64,000 nucleotides of DNA from Acidobacteriaceae bacterium (GCA_003156805.1 PMHV01000045.1:239-64238), one strand, 5' to 3'. Shown: positions 52,026-61,330, counted from the first letter of the stretch. The notes: a model not told the origin generated them from the letters alone. Program-made: numbers and translations.

Positions 52026-55000
52026 ATGTTGTCGGTTAGCGGCTTGCTCCAGCGCAGGCCATGGAGTTGTCTTGCGTCCGTCTCTCTTCTGTCCGTTCTG
52101 CTGTGGTGTGTCCTGCTTTGCCCTTTGACTTCGCTTGCGCAGACAACCATTTCTACCGGCAGCATTCAGGGTCTGGTCACGGACCCCTCTGGCGCGGTCG
52201 TGAGCGGCGCAAAAATATCCATTAGCGATAAGGCTACGGGACGTGTGATAAAGACCGCGACCACTTCTGCGGGAGCATATACATCGGGCGCGTTGACTCC
52301 CGGGGATTACACATTGCGAGTCGAAGCTCAAGGATTCAAGACATCCGAGGTTGCGGTAACGGTGCAGGTGGGTGTGACTGCGCCGGGAAACATAAAATTG
52401 CAGGTGGGACAAACCTCTCAAGTGGTTGAGGTAAAAGGCACCGAGATCGCGGTGAACACCGAACAGGCCACGGTGCAAGGCGTCCTGACCACGCAGCAAA
52501 TCGAGAATCTGCCCATCAACGGGCGGAATTTTCTCGACCTGGCGCAGTTGGAACCGGGAGTGCAGATCCAGGATGGCGGCAACTTTGACCCCACCAAGAA
52601 CGGGTTTTCTTCCATTTCATTCGGCGGCCGATTCGGGCGCACGGCCCGCATCGAAGTGGACGGATTGGACATCAGCGACGAAACGGTAGGCACCACCACG
52701 CAAAACGTGCCCGAGGGCGCTATTCAGGAATTTCAAATTCAGCAGTCGTCGCTCGATCTCTCCACCGAACTCACGTCTTCCGGTTCGGTGAACGTAACCA
52801 CCAAATCGGGCACGAACGCTTACCATGGCGAGGGATACTACTCTTTCCGCGATCAATCCCTGGATGCCGACCTGCCCGGCGGAACCGACAATCCTTTCCA
52901 GCGCAATCAATTCGGCGGCAATTTCGGCGGAGCCATCCTGAAAGATAAGCTGTTTTTCTTCGCCGACGCCGAACGGACCAAGCAGGATTTGCTCGATCCG
53001 GTTCTATCGAGCGGCCCCTTTTCCGCGATAACCGGCAGTTTCAACTCGCCCTTTCGCGAATCGGAAGCGGTGGGGCGCCTCGACTGGCAGATTAACAATA
53101 ACTATAAGTTCTTCTACCGCTTTTCCTATGACGAGAACAAAAGCGTTCTGGCCATCATTCCCAACTCGTTCCAGCCTTTTGCGAATGTGAACCACACGCC
53201 CGTTCATGCCATGGGGCTGGATTTCAGTACAGGCAGTTATACCCACAGCATTCGCTTCGGCTATACGAAATTCCGCAATGGAATCGTGGACGCAACGATT
53301 GGAACCGGCATCTACGACCCCCTGCCCAGCATTGAGTTGGCGATTGGCGGCGATCCGGATTGCCTGACCTCGGGCGCGGACTCGTTTTGTTCCGGTCCAA
53401 GCTTCCTGGCGCCGCAGCAAACCTATCAGTCCGACCATCAGATCAAATACGACGGCAGCAAAGCAATCGGCGCGCACATTCTTCGTTATGGCGGCGGGTG
53501 GAACCACATCTTCGGCGGAGGCTTTGCCAGTTTCCTGGCGCTGGCGCCGGCGGTGGGAGCGGAAATAACCGATTGCGGCACTGCGTGCATGGGTCTACCT
53601 GGCGGAGCAAGCAACCCGCTGAACTACCCGGCAAGCACCGTGGCCCTGGGAAATGGACAAGGCTACGACTCAGAAATACCAGCTTTTGGGTTTCCCGCGG
53701 GCGGCAGCGGCCCGGACAATCGGATTTCGCTCTATATCGGGGACGCCTGGAAATTCAGACCAAATTTCACCATCACCTACGGTTTGCGTTATGTGCGGGA
53801 CTCGGGCCGCACCGACAGCGACCTGGGCTCCATTCCCGCGCTGGCTCAGTTCGACAATCAGTTTTATTCGGGTCTGGAAAATCGAGTGCACCAACCCGAC
53901 CTCAACTTCGCGCCGCAATTGGGTATTGCATGGGATCCGGGCAAGAAAGGAAAGACAGTATTTCGCGGCGGCATTGGCCTCTTCTACGAGAACTCGATCT
54001 GGAACAACATCGAATTCGACCGGCCAGCTCGGTTGCAGACGGGATTGTTCCTGGCCAACCCAACGGTGTGCACAAACGGCCAGCCCGCCACAGGTTTTAC
54101 GCTGCCGAACGGGCAGGTGCCAGACCTATCGTTTTGCGGTGAGCCCATCGGACAAGCGGCGCCGGCTATCGCCGCATTGCAAGCTCAATATCAGGTTAGC
54201 ACTGCCTCGGTAGGTTCATCGGCTCCCAATCCCTCGTACATCGGAACGGCCCTGGCGGATGGTCTGGACGCTACGGGTACGGACCTGTTAGCGCCAGGCT
54301 ATGTCAGCCCGCGCTCGGTGCAAATGAACATCGGCATCCAGCATGAGATAAAGCCGGGAGTGGTTTTTACGGCAGACTATCTGCGCAACATTGAAACCCA
54401 CACGCTGCTGGCGATTGATACCAACCATGTGGGCGATGCGCGCTTCCCCAACGTGGCGAACGCCGAAGCTGCTATTTCAGCTACAAACCAGCAGTTCAAT
54501 TGCGGTGCCGGATTTGATCAGGCGTCCATTCAATGCGCCATCCAGGCGGGCGCGACCATCAGCAGCTATGCCTCGAACGGACTCGATTCCGGTTATTCAT
54601 TCTGCGGCGGAAGTCCATGTCCGACTGCCGCCTTCCCCGGCATTAACCAGAATCTCGGCGCCAACCAGATGCTCTTTCCCATCGGTTACGCGAAGAATAC
54701 AGCGGTTCAGGTGTCACTGAAACAACACTTGGAGCACCCGTTTCCCGCTATTACAAACTTTGATCTGCAAGCGTCCTATCAGTTGCAGCGCTATATCGCG
54801 TCGGCGACCGACAATGATTTCGTTACCATCGCCACGGACTTCAACACTCCGCAGCGGTACTTGGGGCCGAATGGGCTCGACCGCAAACACCAGATTTCTT
54901 TCGGCGGCACCATGGATCTGCCCTTTCACTTCCGCCTGGGCATGATTGGCCATTTCTACAGCCCGCTGCCGGTGACGCTCACCCTGAGTCCAAGCGGAAA

Positions 55001-55574
55001 CCCGGGCGGTATCTTCGTGACCGATATCACCGGCGACGGCACTGGCGACGGCAGTTTTGCCTCCAACGGTTCCGGCGGAGACGTGCTTCCGGGCACCAAC
55101 ATCGGCTCGTTCGGACACCAAGTGAATGCCGACAACCTCAACCAGGTGATCAGCAATTACAACCACAGGTTTGCCGGTCAGCCTACTCCTGCCGGGCAGC
55201 AGCTGCTCAACAGCGGCTTGTTTACCCTCGGGCAACTGCAGACCTTGGGTGGAGTGCAACAAGTTGTCCCTGCGGCTCCCTTCGACGAAGCCGGCATGGG
55301 CTGGCTGCGCGCTTTCGACGTCAGTTTGAACTGGATCTACAAGTTCCGGGAGTTGGTTCAGGTGCAGCCCGGGATTTCCTTCTTCAATGTGATGAATCTC
55401 TCGAATTTTGACGGACCGGGGAATCCGTTGAGTGGCGCCTTGAGCAACACTCCCGGATCGGTTAACGGCACCGCAGGCGAGCAACCCAGCAGCAATCGCT
55501 TGGGGCTGGGTTCCGGCGTGTTCGCTTTGGGCTCTCCCCGCGTGATTGAGTTCTCGTTGAAGGTGAGTTTCTGA
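52026..55574 (+). CDS. TonB-dependent outer-membrane receptor, Oar-like with carboxypeptidase-regulatory-like domain
   Basis: From the ATG at 52026 (preceded by GAAGGAAGGTGCAGT) the protein is 1182 residues. A signal peptide (LASVSLLSVLLWCVLLCPLT) leads to a carboxypeptidase-regulatory-like beta-sandwich (SIQGLVTDPSGAVVSGAKIS), a plug domain (NLPINGRNFLDLAQLEPGV, ARIEVDGLDISDE), and a long beta barrel ending in EFSLKVSF with a terminal Phe, the signal for barrel insertion. Proteins of this build are the dominant TonB-type receptors of Acidobacteriota and are thought to take up large oligosaccharides or peptides. The ligand is unknown. Confidence 0.93.
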   Translation: MLSVSGLLQRRPWSCLASVSLLSVLLWCVLLCPLTSLAQTTISTGSIQGLVTDPSGAVVSGAKISISDKATGRVIKTATTSAGAYTSGALTPGDYTLRVEAQGFKTSEVAVTVQVGVTAPGNIKLQVGQTSQVVEVKGTEIAVNTEQATVQGVLTTQQIENLPINGRNFLDLAQLEPGVQIQDGGNFDPTKNGFSSISFGGRFGRTARIEVDGLDISDETVGTTTQNVPEGAIQEFQIQQSSLDLSTELTSSGSVNVTTKSGTNAYHGEGYYSFRDQSLDADLPGGTDNPFQRNQFGGNFGGAILKDKLFFFADAERTKQDLLDPVLSSGPFSAITGSFNSPFRESEAVGRLDWQINNNYKFFYRFSYDENKSVLAIIPNSFQPFANVNHTPVHAMGLDFSTGSYTHSIRFGYTKFRNGIVDATIGTGIYDPLPSIELAIGGDPDCLTSGADSFCSGPSFLAPQQTYQSDHQIKYDGSKAIGAHILRYGGGWNHIFGGGFASFLALAPAVGAEITDCGTACMGLPGGASNPLNYPASTVALGNGQGYDSEIPAFGFPAGGSGPDNRISLYIGDAWKFRPNFTITYGLRYVRDSGRTDSDLGSIPALAQFDNQFYSGLENRVHQPDLNFAPQLGIAWDPGKKGKTVFRGGIGLFYENSIWNNIEFDRPARLQTGLFLANPTVCTNGQPATGFTLPNGQVPDLSFCGEPIGQAAPAIAALQAQYQVSTASVGSSAPNPSYIGTALADGLDATGTDLLAPGYVSPRSVQMNIGIQHEIKPGVVFTADYLRNIETHTLLAIDTNHVGDARFPNVANAEAAISATNQQFNCGAGFDQASIQCAIQAGATISSYASNGLDSGYSFCGGSPCPTAAFPGINQNLGANQMLFPIGYAKNTAVQVSLKQHLEHPFPAITNFDLQASYQLQRYIASATDNDFVTIATDFNTPQRYLGPNGLDRKHQISFGGTMDLPFHFRLGMIGHFYSPLPVTLTLSPSGNPGGIFVTDITGDGTGDGSFASNGSGGDVLPGTNIGSFGHQVNADNLNQVISNYNHRFAGQPTPAGQQLLNSGLFTLGQLQTLGGVQQVVPAAPFDEAGMGWLRAFDVSLNWIYKFRELVQVQPGISFFNVMNLSNFDGPGNPLSGALSNTPGSVNGTAGEQPSSNRLGLGSGVFALGSPRVIEFSLKVSF

Positions 55575-55611
55575 TACAGAGTTTCTTGTAGCGGATTCGC
55601 CAGTTCCGATT

Positions 55612-55646
55612 CTTGTTGATGCCTGCTTGTTGATCCTTGCTTGACC
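55612..55646. repeat. 14-bp tandem repeat (two heptads) after the TonB receptor
   Basis: CTTGTTGATGCCTG (55612-55625), CTTGTTGATCCTTG (55626-55639) and a partial CTTGACC follow in tandem at a 14-bp period, twice the heptamer step. Confidence 0.6.
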
Positions 55647-55721
55647 TCCAGCGCAGCCTCATATCTAATCGCAATTCGGCGTCTTTCATACTCTAGTATC
55701 TCTTACAGGGCAGGGTGCAGA

Positions 55722-56603
55722 ATGCGAGTTGCTTTTTTGGGTCTGGGGATCATGGGGCACGCTATGGCGAGCAATCTGGCCAAGGCTGGCCATGAAGTCG
55801 CGGTGTGGAATCGAACTCCGGGGAAACAGGTGGAGGGTGCGCGCGATGCGGCAACTCCGGCGGCCGCGGCGCAGGGCGCGGAAGTAGTTTGGCTCTGCGT
55901 CTCGGACACGGCGGCTGTAGAGAGCGTTTTGTTCGGTCCCGACGGCGTGGAGAAGTCGCTGGCCGAAGGCATGATCATTGCCGATTCGAGCACCATCTCT
56001 CCTTCGGCCACAGTGAAGTTTGCCGAACGGGTCCGAGCGAAGGGCGTCGCCTACGTCGACGCGCCCATGACCGGCTCCAAAATCGGAGCCGGGAATGGAA
56101 CGTTGATTTTCATGGTCGGGGGAGACGAAGCAACCATCGAACGTCTCAAGCCCCTGTTCGCCGCCATGGGCAAGAAGATTTTCCGCATGGGCGACACCGG
56201 CAAGGGCCAGGCCACCAAGCTGGCCATGAATCTGCAGATTGCCCTCATTTTCGAAGGCTTTGCCGAGGCGCTGACTCTCGCCACCAAGCTCGGCGTCGAG
56301 CCGCAGCAACTGCTCTCGCTAATCGAAGCCACCATGGTGCGCTCCGGCGTGGTGGACTACAAAGGTCCGTTTGTTCTGCAGCGCGACTTCACTCCCAATT
56401 TTCCCCTTCGCCTGATGCACAAGGACATCCGGCTTACGCTGGAAGCCGCTAAAGAAGCGCGGGTCAAGCTGCCCGCTCTCGAAACCGTGGAGGAGATATA
56501 CGAAATGGCCACCGAAGACGGCCATCAGGATTTGGATTACGCCGCAACTCTCACCTTGCTCGAAAAGTGGGCCGGAGTGCAGGTGAAGGGCGAAGCCGCA
56601 TAG
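55722..56603 (+). CDS. NAD(P)-dependent 3-hydroxyisobutyrate-dehydrogenase-like oxidoreductase
   Basis: A 293-residue beta-hydroxyacid dehydrogenase. The Rossmann start is RVAFLGLGIMGHAMASNLAK, WNRTPGK follows at the cofactor ribose (Arg suggests NADPH), then DAPMTGSKIGAGNGTLIFMV for substrate binding, and GKGQATKLAMNLQIAL with the catalytic Lys. HKDIRLTLEAAKE and QDLDYAATLTLLEK are typical C-terminal segments. The NADP-type fingerprint and length fit glyoxylate/succinic semialdehyde reductase-like members as well as 3-hydroxyisobutyrate dehydrogenase. The substrate is not settled. Confidence 0.9.
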   Translation: MRVAFLGLGIMGHAMASNLAKAGHEVAVWNRTPGKQVEGARDAATPAAAAQGAEVVWLCVSDTAAVESVLFGPDGVEKSLAEGMIIADSSTISPSATVKFAERVRAKGVAYVDAPMTGSKIGAGNGTLIFMVGGDEATIERLKPLFAAMGKKIFRMGDTGKGQATKLAMNLQIALIFEGFAEALTLATKLGVEPQQLLSLIEATMVRSGVVDYKGPFVLQRDFTPNFPLRLMHKDIRLTLEAAKEARVKLPALETVEEIYEMATEDGHQDLDYAATLTLLEKWAGVQVKGEAA

Positions 56604-56781
56604 GAGAAATCGCGAAGGGTACAGTTTTTGCACCGCCTCCGCTATTTCATGGTCACACCGGCAACTTACTAACTCGAACGTCCCGCACTTATCACGACCG
56701 TACTCCACGGGGGTGACTGGGCCGCTACTCTCGAACTATCCCGCCCTTTCTCGTAAGATTTTCAGGAGCCCCACTTTGACA

Positions 56782-56809
56782 TTGACAACACCACCTTAGT
56801 ACATAGAAT
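56782..56809 (+). promoter_or_regulatory. Sigma-70-type promoter of the tyrosinase gene
   Basis: A perfect TTGACA (56782-56787), 16 bp, then TAGAAT (56804-56809), matching the -10 at five of six. A second TTGACA overlaps just upstream (56776-56781). Transcription from here would leave a leader of about 30 bases including the GAAGGAGATG ribosome binding site. Confidence 0.65.
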
Positions 56810-56845
56810 GTTCCTGATTTTCTTTCGCGAAGGAGATGAACCACT

Positions 56846-58288
56846 ATGTCGAGAGTATCGCGCCGCTCGTTTATGGCACGCATGGCTACGGTATCTGCCG
56901 GCCTTTGCTTTTCAAAATATGGATTTGCCTCGCCCACCGCTCGCGTTCGCTATGAGGCACGCACGCCCGAAGGCAAGCAGATGTTGAAGATCTATGCCGA
57001 TGCCGTCAACAATATGATGAACAGCATAAAAGAAGGGGACCCCAGAAACTGGATCTTCCAGTGGTACACCCACGCCGTGCCTCCCCAAGGTACCCCTCAA
57101 AACAAGACAGACAAGATTAACTCCACTTATCCCAGTCCCAGCCCGTACAAGGATCTCGCCAACGCGATGTGGAACACTTGCCAGGCGCATCGAGGCGGCG
57201 ATGTGGAAGACTACTTTCTTCCCTGGCATCGCATGTTTGTCTACTATTTCGAAGAGATCATCCGTTACGCCGCCAAGAACGATTCCTTCACGCTGCCTTA
57301 CTGGAATTACTCGGCCGGCCAGGACAGCGCCAAGATTCCGGATGAATTTCGTTCCGGAGTACTCTCCAAGACAAATCGCAATCCTGGAGTCAACACCGGA
57401 AGTCCCATCGCGCCCGATTACATACTGGACGCCAAGCCTTCCCTCGGGCAAGGAACCTACAGTCGCAATGGAGTCCAGCAAGGATTTAATTTGAAGCTCG
57501 ATTCCGGCTTACATGGCAACGTTCACGGGGCGGTCGGAAACACGACCAACATGGGCAGCGTTCCCTGGGCTGGGGGCGACCCGGTGTTCTGGATGCATCA
57601 CTGCAACATCGACCGGCTGTGGGCCAGTTGGAACAAGAATGGTGGCAAGAATCCCGGCGCTCCCTGGACCGGCAAAGAATTCACCTTCGCTGCTGCAGAT
57701 GGCAAACCGGTCAAGAAAAAAAATGGAGAGGTCGACGATATCGCCAAGCTGAGTTACAGCTATGACCGGTTGGAGCCTGCTCCACCGAATTTCCGGCCTG
57801 CGGCTAACATCGCCCTGTTGAACGCTCGTTTCGCCAATTTTGCGGAGGCAGCTTCTCCCAGCTTGGCGCTCGGCCGCGGACCCGTACGTCTCACGCTTGA
57901 GCACAGCCCCGGCAACAAGAACAGGCTGCTGGCTGACGAACTAAAGGCTCTCGGCACCCAAAAATCCCTCTACTTGGTCCTCAAGGATCTCCAAACCAAC
58001 GCGCAACCCGGAGTCTTGTACGACGTTTACCTCGATCTTCCCGAAGGCGCCCGAACCAACGGCGCAAACGACAATTACGTGGGCACGATCAACTTCTTTG
58101 ACGCCGAACATGCTCACACTGACGCCGCCAACCAGAAGTTCTACAGCTTCGACATCACCGATCTGGCGAAAAAGCTGCAATCGAAGGGCGGTGTGCCTGA
58201 AAAGCCAACCGTCACGATTGCCCCGGCCGGAGAAGTCGAAGGCGAGGCCAAACCCGTAGTCGGTCAGATCTCACTCGTAGAGCAGTAA
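56846..58288 (+). CDS. Tat-exported tyrosinase/polyphenol oxidase with C-terminal beta domain
   Basis: The 480-residue type 3 copper enzyme should oxidise phenols to quinones. The N-terminus VSRRSFMARMATVSAGL is a twin-arginine export signal, so it is folded with copper before export. Copper A ligands are probably His76, His115 (CQAHRGGD) and His128 (FLPWHRMF); copper B ligands His223, His227 (GLHGNVHGAVG) and His251 or 252 (DPVFWMHHCNIDRLWASW). The His115-His128 gap is 13, wider than the usual 9. Residues of about 345-480 form a separate domain (LYLVLKDLQTNAQPGVLYDV) like the KFDV domain of plant polyphenol oxidases. A close copy of that domain is encoded alone at 58488-59072. Confidence 0.93.
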   Translation: MSRVSRRSFMARMATVSAGLCFSKYGFASPTARVRYEARTPEGKQMLKIYADAVNNMMNSIKEGDPRNWIFQWYTHAVPPQGTPQNKTDKINSTYPSPSPYKDLANAMWNTCQAHRGGDVEDYFLPWHRMFVYYFEEIIRYAAKNDSFTLPYWNYSAGQDSAKIPDEFRSGVLSKTNRNPGVNTGSPIAPDYILDAKPSLGQGTYSRNGVQQGFNLKLDSGLHGNVHGAVGNTTNMGSVPWAGGDPVFWMHHCNIDRLWASWNKNGGKNPGAPWTGKEFTFAAADGKPVKKKNGEVDDIAKLSYSYDRLEPAPPNFRPAANIALLNARFANFAEAASPSLALGRGPVRLTLEHSPGNKNRLLADELKALGTQKSLYLVLKDLQTNAQPGVLYDVYLDLPEGARTNGANDNYVGTINFFDAEHAHTDAANQKFYSFDITDLAKKLQSKGGVPEKPTVTIAPAGEVEGEAKPVVGQISLVEQ

Positions 58289-58310
58289 TTTTCATCGTGT
58301 CATCTCGGAA

Positions 58311-58340
58311 CCGGAAGGGCTTGCACAAAGCCCCTTCCGG
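58311..58340 (+). terminator. Strong hairpin after the tyrosinase gene
   Basis: CCGGAAGGGCTT (58311-58322) pairs with AAGCCCCTTCCGG (58328-58340) with one bulged C and a 5-base loop, 22 bp after the stop codon. The following CTTGTTG is only weakly T-rich, so termination may be partial. It separates the tyrosinase from the paralogue downstream. Confidence 0.6.
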
Positions 58341-58487
58341 CTTGTTGCCTGCATTCAAGGAAGAATCGCTTTGTGGCTTCATCGTCTGCTGGTGTGGAGG
58401 TAAAATGGTCTAAGGCGGGTGACTTTCTGGACGATTTGGCGTCTAAGGAAATAGGGAGTCTCTTGGCAGCCAAGGGCAGGGCAGATC

Positions 58488-59072
58488 ATGAGAATCACAC
58501 ACACTGGCCTGATGGTCACCGCATCTCTCTTGTTCGGCTTGGCTTCGCGCGGTGAGATTCTCCGGGGCCAGGACACACGTGGTGGAGTAGAACCCGTGTC
58601 TTCCGCACCCGACTCCAAAAGGAAGATGCTTGCGGCTGCTCCGCTCCCGGTAAAGTTAGGCTCCGGCCCAATTACTTTGACCCTGGCTCCAGTTGACGCT
58701 GCTGAGGAATCGACACTTTCTGCGGCTCTCAAGAACTTGAAGCCAGAGGAGCACCTCTACCTTGTGATAAGGGATCTCAAAGCGTCTGAGCCTCCGGGCG
58801 TCTTCTATGACGTCTATCTGGATCTACCGCGGCGCGCTCACCCCAGGCTGGAGGATCCGCACATTGTCGGTACGCTTAATTTCTACAACTCGGTTGGAGT
58901 CTCGGCGGGCAATCCCGAATTTTTCTTTAGCTTTGACATCACCGACACCGCCAGATCGCTTCAGGTCCGTAACCTGCTCAGCGGCCGGACCACACTTACA
59001 ATTGTTCCTTCCGGAGATCCCGCAGCCAACGCCGAGGCAGTCGTTGGCCGAATTGAGTTGGTGAAGCAGTAA
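58488..59072 (+). CDS. Exported stand-alone homologue of the tyrosinase C-terminal domain
   Basis: A 194-residue protein. An N-terminal hydrophobic signal (GLMVTASLLFGLASRGEI) precedes a low-complexity stretch and then, from about residue 55, a domain that aligns end to end with residues 345-480 of the neighbouring tyrosinase. Shared blocks are GPITLTL/GPVRLTL, LYLVIRDL/LYLVLKDL, PPGVFYDVYLDLP/QPGVLYDVYLDLP, VGTLNFYN/VGTINFFD, SFDITD, TVTIAP/TLTIVP and VVGRIELVKQ/VVGQISLVEQ. It has no copper-binding histidine pattern. It lies 199 bp after the tyrosinase, beyond a hairpin. I know of no named function for the domain alone. A caddie, cover or partner of tyrosinase is possible. Confidence 0.82.
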   Translation: MRITHTGLMVTASLLFGLASRGEILRGQDTRGGVEPVSSAPDSKRKMLAAAPLPVKLGSGPITLTLAPVDAAEESTLSAALKNLKPEEHLYLVIRDLKASEPPGVFYDVYLDLPRRAHPRLEDPHIVGTLNFYNSVGVSAGNPEFFFSFDITDTARSLQVRNLLSGRTTLTIVPSGDPAANAEAVVGRIELVKQ

Positions 59073-59109
59073 GCAGGAAGGCGACGCTCTTGGCTCTCGG
59101 CTCGGAAAA

Positions 59110-60438
59110 CTAGTACGCCAGAAGAATCCGCAAATCGCGCAGATTGTTGCCGGTGGGTCCGGTTTCGATCGTATCGCCCAGTGCGCTGAATAACGGATAG
59201 GCGTCGAACCTGCTTAGCCCTGAGCTAACATCCAGGCCTTTCGCAAGCGCGCGCGCAGCCGTGCTGCCGTCGCAGACGGCGCCCGCCGCCGGACTGTTGC
59301 CATCCACTCCGTCGGTTCCAGCGCTCAACACCGTGATGTTTTCTCCGGCTATCTCTTTCGCGCAGGCCAGAGCAAACTGCTGGTTCCGTCCGCCCACTCC
59401 GCCGTTGCTGACCTTCACCGTCACTTCTCCTCCGGAAATCAGGCACACTCGCTCCGTTTCTCTTCTCAATACACGGACGCGGTCCAGCAAGTACTCGGCC
59501 GCGCGTTCATAGTCCCAGTCGTCACACGAGTTGTCCACATACGCCGTGAACCCCGCGGCTCTGGCCGCTGCGATCGCCTCCTCGACGGCAGTCTGACTTG
59601 AAAGTACCGGCCACCAGCGCGAACGGTGGAACGCCTGGTCGTCTGACTTCGGCGTTTCTTCCAGCGCCTGCCGCTCAAATAGTTCTTGTGTGGCAACCGG
59701 AAACTGCTGCAGAAGATCGTATTTCGCCGCGATGCGATAGCAATCTTCGGCTGTGCTCGAATCGGGCATGGTCGGCCCGGAAGCCAGGGCATCGGGCGTG
59801 CTGTCGGGAACGTCCGATACCAGCAGCGAAACCTGTTGCGCCGGAAACGCCGCCTGCGCCAACCGTCCGCCTTTTGTGGCAGAGAGATGCTTGCGAATCG
59901 TGTTGATCTCGGCGATGGGCGCACCCGAGTGCACCAGCGCGCGGTAGGTGGCGATCAAATCGTCGAGCGAGATTTCGTCGTCAATCGGCTTCTCCATGAT
60001 CGACGATCCCCCTCCGCTCAACAGAAAAATCACAAGCGAGGCTTGTGTTTGCGCCTGCAGCGCGCGCAGGGTAGCGCCGGCCGCCTGAATGGACTCCGCG
60101 TTCGGGGTCGGATGCCCGCCGCGAAAATAACGAAAACCGCGCACTTGCGATGAAGGCACAACCGAACTCGCCACGATGCCCTCGATTGCAGACGCTCCAA
60201 CCCGCTCGGCCAACGCTTCTACCATCGTGTGTCCAGCTTTTCCGATCGAGAGCACCAGCAGACGAGAATACGACTGAAGATCGTAAAGATCCTCGCAAAT
60301 TTGCAACACACCCCGTTCGCAATGCACGTGCCGCGCAAATGCCTTGGCAATCGAGGCTTCGGCCAGCGCATGGCGAAAGATTTCGCGTGCGACTGCGCGC
60401 ATGGAGCGGAATTCGTGGTCGCGATCGGCGTCGAGCAT
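59110..60438 (-). CDS. Glycerate 2-kinase (DUF4147/MOFRL)
   Basis: The enzyme phosphorylates glycerate to 2-phosphoglycerate. The 442-residue protein has the N-terminal DUF4147 domain (LLVLSIGKAGHTMVEALAER, GGHPTPNAES, FLLSGGGSSIME, NTIRKHLSATKGGRLA, SLLVSDVPDSTPDALASGPT) and the C-terminal MOFRL domain (CLISGGEVTVKV, GGVGGRNQQFALACA, SAGTDGVDGNSPAAGAVCDG). This build matches class II glycerate kinases (GckA). It could handle glyoxylate-derived glycerate from a nearby beta-hydroxyacid dehydrogenase at 55722, which is speculative. Confidence 0.93.
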   Translation of the reverse strand: MLDADRDHEFRSMRAVAREIFRHALAEASIAKAFARHVHCERGVLQICEDLYDLQSYSRLLVLSIGKAGHTMVEALAERVGASAIEGIVASSVVPSSQVRGFRYFRGGHPTPNAESIQAAGATLRALQAQTQASLVIFLLSGGGSSIMEKPIDDEISLDDLIATYRALVHSGAPIAEINTIRKHLSATKGGRLAQAAFPAQQVSLLVSDVPDSTPDALASGPTMPDSSTAEDCYRIAAKYDLLQQFPVATQELFERQALEETPKSDDQAFHRSRWWPVLSSQTAVEEAIAAARAAGFTAYVDNSCDDWDYERAAEYLLDRVRVLRRETERVCLISGGEVTVKVSNGGVGGRNQQFALACAKEIAGENITVLSAGTDGVDGNSPAAGAVCDGSTAARALAKGLDVSSGLSRFDAYPLFSALGDTIETGPTGNNLRDLRILLAY

Positions 60439-60449
60439 AAGGATTATAG

Positions 60450-60477
60450 AGACAGCTTTTAGCCGTCAGCCATCAGC
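60450..60477. repeat. Heptamer tandem repeat, NNTYAGC words
   Basis: Four units: AGACAGC, TTTTAGC, CGTCAGC, CATCAGC. Its words are the reverse complement of those at 60572, so the two arrays face each other across about 95 bp. Confidence 0.6.
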
Positions 60478-60568
60478 AAAAACCGTGATGCATCAAGAAA
60501 TCAAAGAAGGGGCGGGCTAGATTGTGCACGAGACAAGCACATTCCTCGAAAGCATTTCGAACCGCGGT

Positions 60569-61261
60569 TTAGCTGAGCGCTGACGGCTGATAGCTGACAG
60601 CTTGTCTCACCCATACTTCAATAGCCTCACGCAATTCGCGCAGCCGCCCCTCGAAGAAATGATCCGCGCCTTCAATCAAGACAAGTTGCTTCGGCTCCGG
60701 AGTCGACGCCACAAGCGCCTCCAGCCTGCCTCGGGGACCGAACTGATCTCGCGCCCCGCTGACAAATAATTTCGGCTTCCCACAGTCCCGCAGAAAATCG
60801 AAGTTGTACGTGCGCGGAGCTTCCGTATCCGCAGCCACAGGCGCCACGGGCGTTCCCACGCCGATCGCGGCTTTCACTCGTGCATCGGCACACGCCGCGC
60901 GCAAACCAACCGCGGCGCCGAATGAGAATCCCGCAAACATCAGCGGCAGGTGGAACTCCGCATCCAGCCAGTTGAGCGCCGAACTTACATCGTCCACTTC
61001 TCCTTCTCCGCGATCATGCTCTCCCTGGCTGAGTCCGGTACCACGAAAATTGAAGCGCAATACGGGAAAACCAAAACTATTCAATGCCTTCATCGTGTGA
61101 AACACAACTTTGTTGTGCAGCGTTCCGCCGAACATCGGATGAGGATGACAAACCAGCGCAGCATGGGTCGCATCCTCAGCGCCCGCATTGAGCAGCGCCT
61201 CCAGCCGCCCAACCGGGCCATCGAGAAAGAGCGAGCGAATCGTTGCGCCGGAAGAAATCAC
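60569..61261 (-). CDS. Alpha/beta hydrolase (COG2945-like)
   Basis: A 230-residue serine hydrolase. AALVCHPHPMFGGTLHNKVV and PVLRFNFRGTGLSQGEH are typical of the COG2945 dienelactone-hydrolase-like group; the nucleophile is the Ser in FAGFSFGAAVGL, with Asp in SGARDQFGP and His in EGADHFFEG completing the triad. There is no signal peptide. The final residues (SYQPSALS) come from the heptamer repeat at 60572. The substrate is unknown. Confidence 0.9.
   Translation of the reverse strand: MISSGATIRSLFLDGPVGRLEALLNAGAEDATHAALVCHPHPMFGGTLHNKVVFHTMKALNSFGFPVLRFNFRGTGLSQGEHDRGEGEVDDVSSALNWLDAEFHLPLMFAGFSFGAAVGLRAACADARVKAAIGVGTPVAPVAADTEAPRTYNFDFLRDCGKPKLFVSGARDQFGPRGRLEALVASTPEPKQLVLIEGADHFFEGRLRELREAIEVWVRQAVSYQPSALS
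60572..60606. repeat. Heptamer tandem repeat at the hydrolase 3' end
   Basis: Units GCTGAGC, GCTGACG, GCTGATA, GCTGACA, GCTTGTC. The array begins one base after the hydrolase stop (TTA, 60569-60571, on this strand) and encodes the last residues of the protein. Confidence 0.7.
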
Positions 61262-61330
61262 GTCTTCAGATTACACGGGATCGACGAATGGTATTAAGTC
61301 TGTTGATAAAGGAAGAGACTCGGTCCTGGA

